36,115 nucleotides of DNA from Planctomycetaceae bacterium (GTDB lineage: Bacteria; Planctomycetota; Planctomycetia; Planctomycetales; Planctomycetaceae): NCBI GenBank assembly GCA_013813775.1, contig JACCRE010000374.1:1-36115 (forward strand), read 5' to 3'. Below are positions 29,942 through 36,115 of the stretch, piece by piece. Below the pieces are notes generated by a model. The model did not search any database and was not told the origin of the DNA. It saw nothing but the letters and a program-made list of their open reading frames with translations. Numbering within the stretch: the first letter of the stretch is position 1; every line of letters begins with the position of its first letter. Both the position numbers and the translations under genes were made by a program.

Positions 29942-32317
29942 ATGTCTGTCGCCGCCGATATCGCCGATCCGCTCGCCACGCCGGCCCGCTTTCTCAAAGG
30001 AGCGGGCGAGAGGCGGGCCGACATGCTCGCGAAGCTCGGTCTGAACACCGTTCACGACGTGTTGTTCAACGTGCCGCGTGACGTGCTCGACCTGACGCAC
30101 GTCAAACGCCCCGCCGACCTCACTGGCGAGGCCGTCGAAACGGTGCGAGGCAAGGTCGTCGATCGCGATGCCCGCACCATCAGTCGCGGTCGCACCCTCA
30201 CGGGCGTGCTGCTCGATTGCGGCAACGGCGAGTATGTCCGCGGCACCTGGTTCAATCAGCCGTGGATGTTCAAGAAGCTCGCACCGAATCAGCTCGTCCT
30301 GTTTTCCGGCAAAGCCAAGCGCAGCCAGGGCCGCTGGGAGTTCGGACACCCGAATGTGAAGTGGCTCGTCGACGACGAGAGCGCCCACGGCGGCGTCCAG
30401 CCCCGTTACGCCCTCACCGAAGGCCTCACGCAAGAAAACCTACGGGTGATCAGCCGCTCTGCGGTCGAAGGTTACGCCGACTTCGTCCCCGATCCGTTGC
30501 CGGCGGGTTTTCGGGCCACGGCGAAGCTGACGACGCTCTCGCAGGCCGTCAGGGGGCTGCATCAGCCCGATACGCTCGCACAATTCGAAGCGGCGAAGCG
30601 GCGGGTGCTGTTCGACGACCTGTTCGAGTTCCAGTTGGGCCTCGCGATGCGTCGGCGTGCCTGGCGCGCCGATGAAGCGGCCCCGCGATTGCCTGTCACG
30701 ACGAAGATCGACGCCCGCATTCGCAGGCTGTTCCCGTTCGAGTTCACGCCGGGCCAGCAGACGGCCGTGAAGGAGATCGCCGCCGATCTGGCGAGCGGCC
30801 GAGCGATGCACCGATTGCTTCAGGCCGACGTTGGTGCCGGAAAAACCGTCGTCGCGATCTACGCAATGCTCACGGCAATCGCACACGGCCATCAGGCGAT
30901 TGTGATGGCCCCGACGGAAGTCCTCGCGAATCAGCACTGGGCGACGATCGACGGCATGCTGCGCAACAGCCGCGTCGAACGGCGGTTGCTGACGGGTCGC
31001 CTCACGCCGGCGAAGCGAAAACGATTGCTGGAGCGCATCCGCGAAGGCGACATCGATCTCGTCGTCGGCACGCAGGCACTTATCCAGGAAGGCGTCCACT
31101 TCCCCAGACTCGGCGTCGCCGTGATCGACGAGCAACACAAGTTCGGCGTGGCGCAGCGAGCGCACTTCAGCCTGGGGAATGGGGACCGGGGAGTGGGGAA
31201 CGGTGCAAATAAAAACGAGCCGGGGGCGTCAGCCTCCGGGTCAGGTCTTGAGTCAGACTTGATCGAGATTCGGGATAAGGAAGATAAGAACGCTATCGCG
31301 GTGGATCGCGCGAGCACATCACCGCCGGGTGCAGCCGGCGGGCTTCGAGGCGCGCTTCGAGGCGCGCTTCACGACATCCCGCATCCCACACCCCACGTCC
31401 GGCTACGACCCCACGTGCTCGTGATGACGGCGACGCCGATCCCGCGGAGCCTGTGTCTGACCGCGTTCGGCGATTTGGACCTGACGAAGATCACCGACTT
31501 GCCGCCGGGCCGGCAGCGGGTCGTGACGAGCCGCGTGCACGGTGCCGCGGGTCGAGCGAAAGCCTGGCAGTTCATTCGCAAGCATCTCGACGCGGGACGG
31601 CAGGCGTACGTGATTTGTCCGAGGATTTCGGATGACGAGGAGAACTCTGCCGCGGAGGAACACGTGAGCGAGGCCCCGTCGGGCGCAGCCGGCGGGCTTC
31701 AATCCCCCTCCGCTTCGGGGAGCGTTGAAACGGTGTATCGGGAACTCACGGCGGGCGAGCTTCGCGACTACAGCGTCGGCCTCGTCCACGGACGGATGGA
31801 CGCCGACGCAAAAGACGAAGCCATGCGGGCCTTTCGCGATCAAGAGACGGCGGTGCTCGTCAGCACGACCGTCGTCGAAGTCGGCGTCGACGTGCCGAAC
31901 GCGACCTTGATGGTGATCCATCAGGCCGAGCGGTTCGGCCTCTCGCAACTGCATCAGCTTCGAGGCCGAATCGCCCGCGGCAAGCACCAGGGCTACTGCT
32001 TCCTCGTCACCGAGTCGGAAGGCGACGACGCGAACCGGCGGCTGGCCGTGCTCGAGCAAACGTCCGACGGCTTCAAGATCGCGGAGGCCGATTACGAGTT
32101 CCGCGGCCCCGGCGACGTGCTCGGCCTCCGCCAAAGCGGCGAAACGGCTCTCAGGGTCGCCGACCTCCAACGCGACGAGCCCGTCCTCCTGGAAGCCCGC
32201 GAGTTCGCGACGCAACTCGTCGAGTCGGGCCGGTTCGACGACCCCGAGTTCGCGGCTCTCAAACGCAGCGTGCTGGAACGATTCGGCTACGTCGCGGAGC
32301 TGCCGAAGACGGGCTGA
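29942..32317 (+). CDS. recG: ATP-dependent DNA helicase RecG with two repeat-derived insertions
   Basis: RecG remodels stalled forks and branched DNA. The 791-residue protein has an N-terminal wedge/OB domain (about 60-200) and the helicase motor. Walker A is ADVGAGKT (295-302), and motif Ia/II has MAPTEVLANQHW and DEQHKFGVAQR (396-406). Motif III is MTATPIPRSL (495-504), and the second RecA half has VGLVHGRM, VVEVGVDVPNAT and HQLRGRIARG. E. coli RecG has 693 residues. The extra length lies in residues about 411-487, after AQRAHFSL and before RLRPHVLVMTATP, and about 566-594. Both are low-complexity and contain the shared peptide GAAGGL. The motifs around them are intact, so the enzyme may still fold. 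The ATG at 29942 starts the homology but lacks a Shine-Dalgarno. Confidence 0.93.
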   Translation: MSVAADIADPLATPARFLKGAGERRADMLAKLGLNTVHDVLFNVPRDVLDLTHVKRPADLTGEAVETVRGKVVDRDARTISRGRTLTGVLLDCGNGEYVRGTWFNQPWMFKKLAPNQLVLFSGKAKRSQGRWEFGHPNVKWLVDDESAHGGVQPRYALTEGLTQENLRVISRSAVEGYADFVPDPLPAGFRATAKLTTLSQAVRGLHQPDTLAQFEAAKRRVLFDDLFEFQLGLAMRRRAWRADEAAPRLPVTTKIDARIRRLFPFEFTPGQQTAVKEIAADLASGRAMHRLLQADVGAGKTVVAIYAMLTAIAHGHQAIVMAPTEVLANQHWATIDGMLRNSRVERRLLTGRLTPAKRKRLLERIREGDIDLVVGTQALIQEGVHFPRLGVAVIDEQHKFGVAQRAHFSLGNGDRGVGNGANKNEPGASASGSGLESDLIEIRDKEDKNAIAVDRASTSPPGAAGGLRGALRGALHDIPHPTPHVRLRPHVLVMTATPIPRSLCLTAFGDLDLTKITDLPPGRQRVVTSRVHGAAGRAKAWQFIRKHLDAGRQAYVICPRISDDEENSAAEEHVSEAPSGAAGGLQSPSASGSVETVYRELTAGELRDYSVGLVHGRMDADAKDEAMRAFRDQETAVLVSTTVVEVGVDVPNATLMVIHQAERFGLSQLHQLRGRIARGKHQGYCFLVTESEGDDANRRLAVLEQTSDGFKIAEADYEFRGPGDVLGLRQSGETALRVADLQRDEPVLLEAREFATQLVESGRFDDPEFAALKRSVLERFGYVAELPKTG
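31172..31402 (+). repeat. Repeat-derived in-frame insertion 1 in recG
   Basis: About 77 codons begin with a GGGGAATGGGGACCGGGGA-type purine-rich tract and include CCGCCGGGTGCAGCCGGCGG (31322-31341) followed by GCTTCGAGGCGC twice. This stretch has no counterpart in typical RecG. The tract echoes intergenic sequence at 17437. Confidence 0.6.
31637..31723 (+). repeat. Repeat-derived in-frame insertion 2 in recG
   Basis: About 29 codons contain GCAGCCGGCGGGCTTC, the same word as in insertion 1 and in the same reading frame (Gly-Ala-Ala-Gly-Gly-Leu). A CCCCTCCGCTTCGGGGAG hairpin follows. It lies between YVICPRIS and the VGLVHGRM motif. Confidence 0.55.
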
Positions 32318-32680
32318 GCGAAGTCCATCGTCTCGCTTGAGTCTGCGTCACTCCCTGTCACCTCCGCCTTGTGGGTCGCCGACGTCGCTCGACTTCACGG
32401 CCGAAAAATCGGCACCAAACGTCGCGGAGCGCGAGAGCGGCGTCTCCTCGGCGGTCGTGTACAAGTCTGGCGTGGCGACCGGAGCGTCGTTCACGGTTGG
32501 CGTTGAATGGCCGGGATGTCGGCCCCGACGAGGGCAGCGAGTCGCGCAATTCCCCTGTTTGGGCACCCAGTGGACGGCACCGCTCGCAGAAGAATCAACC
32601 CGCGTAACGTCGAAAACTCCGGAAGACGCCGCCCTCGCGAAAATCAGTGGCAAACCTTGCTCGCGACGATCGCCTCGGTC
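32318..32680. other. Intergenic stretch holding a possible adhesin-repeat remnant
   Basis: These 363 bases separate two convergent genes. Apart from the short adhesin-like fragment listed separately, I see no gene, no terminator hairpin with a T-run and no obvious repeat. Confidence 0.4.
32417..32503 (-). pseudogene. Fragment resembling a cadherin-like (tandem-95 type) adhesin repeat
   Basis: Minus-strand translation gives TPTVNDAPVATPDLYTTAEE then TPLSRSATFG. This is very like the VNDAPVA-x-(D/P)-x-Y-(S/T)T-x-E-(D/E)-TPL linker and first strand of cadherin-like repeats in giant bacterial surface proteins. The surrounding frame does not continue the repeat, so this would be a remnant of a deleted gene. 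The stretch is short and chance cannot be excluded. Confidence 0.35.
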
Positions 32681-33085
32681 TCAACTCAGACGCAGATACA
32701 GAAACGTTCCCGTTGCGGTCGCGATAAGCTTTCCGTCGGCGTTCCGCACCTCGCCCGAGGCGACGGCGGTCTGCGAGCCGCTGTGCAACACGAGACCCGT
32801 CGCTTCCAGAACCTCGCCGCGAGAAACCGGTCGCGTGAAGTTCACGTTGAGCTGTGCGGTGACGGCGTGAAAGCCCTCGGCGGCGAGCGACGTCACGGCG
32901 TAACCGAGTGCCGTATCGAGCAATGTCGCCGTCACGCCGCCGTGCAGCATGCCCAGAGTTCGCAGATGCCTTTCGTCAACCGTCATGCGCAAGCGGGCGA
33001 CGCCTTTGTGGGCCTCGATCGGCTCAATCCCGAGCGTGTCGAGCAGCGGAACTTGTCGGTGGAGCAAGGAATCAGATGGAGACAT
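32681..33085 (-). CDS. PaaI-family hotdog-fold thioesterase
   Basis: This 134-residue hotdog-fold protein should hydrolyse acyl-CoA or aryl-CoA thioesters. The family signature HGGVTATLLDTALGYAV (about 48-64) contains the HGG loop and the catalytic Asp region, and it is followed by the beta strands TAQLNVNFTRPVSRGE and GEVRNADGKLIATATGTF. The length is normal for PaaI/YbgC-like enzymes. The ATG at 33085 has no clear Shine-Dalgarno. The gene stands alone between recG and the DUF4432 gene and has no catabolic neighbours to suggest a substrate. Confidence 0.87.
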   Translation of the reverse strand: MSPSDSLLHRQVPLLDTLGIEPIEAHKGVARLRMTVDERHLRTLGMLHGGVTATLLDTALGYAVTSLAAEGFHAVTAQLNVNFTRPVSRGEVLEATGLVLHSGSQTAVASGEVRNADGKLIATATGTFLYLRLS

Positions 33086-33379
33086 GGGCTTGAGGACATC
33101 TCGTGGTGAACAACGATCGATGAGAAACTTCCGTGAAGTCGACGGCTCTCACGATACCTTGATCCCGCCGACGTCGCTCGTGAATCCGTCACCCCTCTTC
33201 CGGCGGCGGAGTGGATTGCGGTCGGACCGGGACAGTGGCAATGCCAGCGGCGGCCCTTTCCAATGTGCCAAGGTCGCCAATGAGCCAAAGTCGATCGCCG
33301 AGGTCATCAACCATGTCGAGCGGTTGTTAGACTGGTCGGCCGACGCCTCGACCTCTCCTCAATTCCTCAATCAGATGAC

Positions 33380-34564
33380 ATGGCTATCACACGCATTCTG
33401 CTGACCGATACCGTTACCGGCACATGGCAGAACCGCTTCGGCCTGCGTCCCGGCGACAGCCTGCGGCTCGCCGGTTCACCGAAATGGTCGGTGACCAAAG
33501 AAACGTTGCGCGGTGGCCTTTCCGACGGAGTCGACGTCGTCACCATCGACAACGGCGCGCTTGCGGTCGCGATCCTGCCGACGCGGGGCATGGGCGTGTG
33601 GCACGCGAACTACAAAGGGCTGCGCGTCGGCTGGAACAGTCCCGTCGAGCGGCCCGTGCATCCGGCGTTCGTCCCGGTCGAGAGCGCGAACGGACTCGGC
33701 TGGCTGCGCGGCTTCAATGAACTCGTCTGCCGTTGCGGATTGACCAGCAACGGTCCGCCGGGAGACGATCCGCAAGGCTCCCCTCTCGAGAATCCGCTGC
33801 CTTTGCATGGGCGCATCGCGAATCTTCCGGCTCACCGCGTCGAACTTTTGATCGATGATGACGGACCCGGCACGATCACGCTGGTCGGAGTGATCGACGA
33901 GGCGAACGTGTTCGGTTCCAATCTGCGGCTCACGTCGTCGATCTCGACGACGGCGGGTTCGGCCGACTTCACGATTCGAGACGTCGCCATGAATCGTTCG
34001 TCGCGTCCGGCGGAGTCGCAACTGCTCTATCACATCAACGTCGGTCCGCCGTTCCTCGAGGCCGGGTCCAAACTGGTCGCTCCCGCCGCCGAAATCATTC
34101 CGCGCGACGCACGCGCCGCCGAAGGAGCCGACAACTGGGAGACCTGCGGCGGCCCCGAAGCCGGCTACGCCGAGCAGGTCTACTTCGCGAAGCCCCTCAA
34201 GAACGATCGCGGCGAGTCTTTCGCGTTGCTGCGCAACGCGGGCGGCGACAAAGCCGTGAGCGTGCACTTCGGCACCGACCGGCTGCCCTGCTTGTCACTC
34301 TGGAAGAACACGGCGGCGATGGAAGACGGCTATGTCGTCGGACTGGAGCCGGCGACGAACTTTCCGAACCCCCGCGCGTTCGAAAGGGCGCAGAAGCGAG
34401 TCGTGTCTCTTGGTCCGGGCGAAAGCTACGAAACGTTCGTGCGAGTCGCCGTGCACGACCATCTTGAGAACGTCGCGGCCATCGAAGCGATCGCCGGCGG
34501 CATGACGAACGACAAGCCGCCGACCGTGCATCGAGCTCCGCAGCAGGGTTGGTCGCCGAATTGA
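33380..34564 (+). CDS. DUF4432 family protein (aldose-1-epimerase-like fold)
   Basis: The 394-residue product has the DUF4432 layout, a large galactose-mutarotase-like beta-sandwich. Landmarks are GVDVVTIDNGALAVAILPTR, then GMGVWHANYKGLRVGWNSPV, VHPAFVP, GLGWLRGFNELVCRCGL, PLHGRIANLPA, the QLLYHINVGPPFLEAGS block and GLEPATNFPNPRAFE. Members likely bind or epimerise a sugar or sugar-like substrate, but none is assigned here. The ATG at 33380 begins the homology directly. No sugar-metabolism genes lie beside it. REPIN-like element 2 follows about 17 bases past the stop. Confidence 0.87.
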   Translation: MAITRILLTDTVTGTWQNRFGLRPGDSLRLAGSPKWSVTKETLRGGLSDGVDVVTIDNGALAVAILPTRGMGVWHANYKGLRVGWNSPVERPVHPAFVPVESANGLGWLRGFNELVCRCGLTSNGPPGDDPQGSPLENPLPLHGRIANLPAHRVELLIDDDGPGTITLVGVIDEANVFGSNLRLTSSISTTAGSADFTIRDVAMNRSSRPAESQLLYHINVGPPFLEAGSKLVAPAAEIIPRDARAAEGADNWETCGGPEAGYAEQVYFAKPLKNDRGESFALLRNAGGDKAVSVHFGTDRLPCLSLWKNTAAMEDGYVVGLEPATNFPNPRAFERAQKRVVSLGPGESYETFVRVAVHDHLENVAAIEAIAGGMTNDKPPTVHRAPQQGWSPN

Positions 34565-34580
34565 AGACTCTGACTAAACT

Positions 34581-34734
34581 CCCCTCTCCCTCGGGAGAGG
34601 GGCCGGGGGTGAGGGGCGAGGTGGACGTCCCACGTTACTTGCGTCCTTTCGCGAGACGGTCGTCGAGCCTGAAAACATGGGATGAAGCGGCAAGGCGTCC
34701 CCTCACCCCTGACCCCTCTCCCCAGGGAGAGGGG
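34581..34734. repeat. REPIN-like element 2 (paired inverted GC hairpins, about 154 bp)
   Basis: The left arm (34581-34616: CCCCTCTCCC, TC, GGGAGAGGGG, then CCGGGGGTGAGGGG) and the inverted right arm (34699-34734: CCCCTCACCCCTGA then CCCCTCTCCCC, A, GGGAGAGGGG) flank an 82-base centre. The centre contains CTTGCGTCCTTTCGC, which reappears, reversed, in the centre of element 3. Confidence 0.85.
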
Positions 34735-34792
34735 AACTGAATTCGTGAGCCGCTTCAGAGCAGTGACGGTTGCGTCAGAGGTTCATAGGCCT

Positions 34793-34841
34793 CGCCCGTC
34801 AAGAAGCGGATGTCGACGCCCGAATCGCTTCCTGACGGGCG
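34793..34841 (-). repeat. Long hairpin downstream of the CDF gene
   Basis: The sequences CGCCCGTCA-A-GAAGCG and CGCTTC-C-TGACGGGCG pair (15 of 16 positions) around a 17-base loop, 17 bases past the minus-strand stop at 34858. There is no T-run, so it is not a standard terminator. In translation it gives SLPDGRGSE, a spurious peptide that I recognise from planctomycete intergenic DNA, so it may be a dispersed hairpin that also serves as a transcript end. Confidence 0.55.
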
Positions 34842-34857
34842 CGGCTCTGAAAGGGCG

Positions 34858-35769
34858 TCAATCACAGTTCGATCCGCAATCGTCGTAGTCCTGCGGTTCG
34901 ACCTGGATTGTCGTATGGCTGATGCCGAACTTGTCGAGCAGCATCGGTCGCAGTCGGCGAAGCATCTCGCCGCGCGGCAGGTTGGGTTCCGACGTCACAT
35001 GCACCGACAGGCACACGCGGCCGGTCGTGATCGACCAGACGTGCAGGTCGTGCTGATTCGCGACGCCGGGCGTGTTCGCGATCGCGCCGCGGATGGCTTC
35101 GATGTCGAGTCCCTCCGGCACCGACTCCATCAGCACGCTCGTCGCCTGCGCCGTCAGCCGCCACGCCGAGAAGAGCACGAGAAATGCGATCGCGACCGAC
35201 GCCGCGGGATCGGCCCAATACCAGTTCTTCCACCACACGAGAATCGCGCCCACGATCGCCGCGACGCTGCCGAGCGTGTCGGCGATGACATGCAGCCACG
35301 CTCCGCGCACGTTCAGATTGTGCTCGTGAGACCCGTGCAGCACTTTCATGGCGATCAGGTTCACGACGAGACCGCCGCAGGCGACGCCGAACATGCCGGG
35401 CCCGAGCACTTCGGCCGGTTCGCGAAAGCGGCGGATCGCCTCGAAGATGATCCAGCCGCATGCAGCGAGTAACGCCGCCCCGTTGACGAGGGCGGCCAGA
35501 ATCTCGGCACGGTAATAGCCGAACGTCTTTTCGGGAGGAGCCGGCCGAGCCGCGAGCCAGACGGCGAACAGCGCAAGAGCGAGCGATGCGACGTCGGTCA
35601 GCATGTGCCCCGCGTCGGCGAGCAACGCGAGCGAGTTGGTGAGCAACCCGCCGACGACCTCGGCGACCAGATAGCCAGCGGTGAGCAGCAGCGCGATCGT
35701 CAGCCGCCGTCGGCTCGACGAGCCATTGGCGGCATCATGCGAGTGGTCATGGTCATGATCGTGCGGCAT
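34858..35769 (-). CDS. Cation diffusion facilitator (CDF) family metal exporter, zinc-type
   Basis: The protein should export Zn2+ or a similar divalent cation from the cytoplasm in exchange for protons. The 303-residue protein has a His/Asp-rich N-terminus (HDHDHDHSHD) and six membrane segments. The metal site is formed by HMLTD (H55, D59) in helix 2 and HVIAD (H160, D164) in helix 5. A histidine loop (HGSHEHN) lies before the second site. A cytoplasmic C-terminal domain (VANQHDLHVWSITTGRVCLS, then HTTIQVEPQD) completes the protein. This is the ZitB/CzcD pattern. The ATG at 35769 begins the His-rich tail, and the ORF upstream to 35946 runs through REPIN-like element 3 and is not supported. 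Metal selectivity cannot be fixed from sequence alone. Confidence 0.93.
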   Translation of the reverse strand: MPHDHDHDHSHDAANGSSSRRRLTIALLLTAGYLVAEVVGGLLTNSLALLADAGHMLTDVASLALALFAVWLAARPAPPEKTFGYYRAEILAALVNGAALLAACGWIIFEAIRRFREPAEVLGPGMFGVACGGLVVNLIAMKVLHGSHEHNLNVRGAWLHVIADTLGSVAAIVGAILVWWKNWYWADPAASVAIAFLVLFSAWRLTAQATSVLMESVPEGLDIEAIRGAIANTPGVANQHDLHVWSITTGRVCLSVHVTSEPNLPRGEMLRRLRPMLLDKFGISHTTIQVEPQDYDDCGSNCD

Positions 35770-35856
35770 GGCACAGCGTGCAGGACCGGCTGCGCCGGTC
35801 GGTTGCGACGATGTTCGCGCGAACCGCCAAGTTTGATGCGGCTCACGATTCCAATC

Positions 35857-36005
35857 CCCCTCTCCTTGGGGACAGGGGTGAGGGGATGTCTCGCCACGTG
35901 ATTCTAGATTGCAGGGCATGGCGTTGAGCATGCGAAAGGGACGCAAGCGGCGATGAGCGTCAACCTGCTCCCTTCACCCCCGGCCCCTCTCCCCAGGGAG
36001 AGGGG
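35857..36005. repeat. REPIN-like element 3 (paired inverted GC hairpins, about 149 bp)
   Basis: The left arm (35857-35885: CCCCTCTCCTTGGGGACA then GGGGTGAGGGG) faces an inverted right arm (35970-36005: CCCTTCACCCCCGG then CCCCTCTCCCC, A, GGGAGAGGGG) across an 84-base centre. The centre contains GCGAAAGGGACGCAAG, the complement of the word found in element 2. The left arm is missing a few bases of the middle compared with the other two elements. Confidence 0.8.
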
Positions 36006-36058
36006 AGTTCTATAAAGAAGCTCTGCCGAAAGACTTGCTCCGTCTGCACTGCGATGAA

Positions 36059-36115
36059 CTATTTCGCTAACCGCCGCAGCGCTTCGACGCCGCGTTCGAG
36101 TGTCGCATCGTCGGC
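36059..36115 (-). CDS. C-terminal end of a gene cut by the window, possibly a PLP-dependent aminotransferase
   Basis: The last 18 codons before a TAG stop (36059-36061) are present; the rest lies outside the window. The peptide ADDATLERGVEALRRLAK resembles the terminal helix of class I/II aminotransferases (pattern E-x-GV-x-x-L-x-x-L), but that is thin evidence. Confidence 0.35.
   Translation of the reverse strand, partial: ADDATLERGVEALRRLAK

Overview
The window looks like a piece of a planctomycete (Planctomycetota) chromosome. It is GC-rich and contains the phylum's hallmark DUF1559 prepilin-like N-terminus (6263). It also has a remnant of the small lipoprotein that usually follows such genes, short proteins of types I know mainly from planctomycetes (27138, 29592), and many dispersed GC-rich intergenic repeats. 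Genes are short-spaced but mostly in small, separately oriented units.

Layout. 1-6.0 kb holds glgC, a lipoprotein-like protein, a quinone-reductase-like MDR enzyme, a Uma2-family nuclease with a small antitoxin-like protein, and an RlmI-like rRNA methyltransferase. 6.0-7.5 kb holds a decayed DUF1559/lipoprotein pair and a small membrane-anchored protein. 7.6-9.2 kb holds tRNA-Leu(UAA) with a compact type II restriction-modification pair directly beside it. 9.3-15.4 kb holds two small exported or membrane proteins, a long heptamer tandem repeat, an exported D-aminoacylase-type amidohydrolase, a divergent Tat-type protein joining a prenyltransferase-like toroid to a PHP-like domain, and a DUF4190-type membrane protein.

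The most unusual part is 15.5-20.0 kb. Here a minus-strand cassette runs, in transcription order: a small HTH-like protein, a ParB-like nuclease-domain protein, an ABC ATPase fused to a GNAT acetyltransferase (COG2401 type), a small-terminase-like protein and a large terminase. The large terminase keeps its ATPase motifs and its nuclease acidic residues, yet there is no portal, capsid, tail, integrase or lysis gene around it. It reads as a domesticated or satellite-like DNA-packaging module.

20.3-29.3 kb is regulatory: a ThiF/MoeB-type E1-like enzyme, CsrA, a NarL/LuxR response regulator, a very large PAS/GAF hybrid kinase with two receivers and an Hpt domain, and a receiver-HisKA_3-receiver hybrid kinase. 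29.6-36.1 kb holds a small conserved protein, RecG with two repeat-derived in-frame insertions, a remnant of a cadherin-like adhesin repeat, a PaaI-type thioesterase, a DUF4432 protein, a CDF zinc/cation exporter and the last codons of a possible aminotransferase.

Repeats are a theme. Three elements of about 150 bp (17529, 34581, 35857) each consist of two inverted GC-rich hairpin arms around a centre of about 80 bp, which is REPIN/MITE-like architecture. One of them has supplied the C-terminus of the ABC-GNAT protein. Other repeat-like tracts have been absorbed into RecG and into the ABC-GNAT linker.
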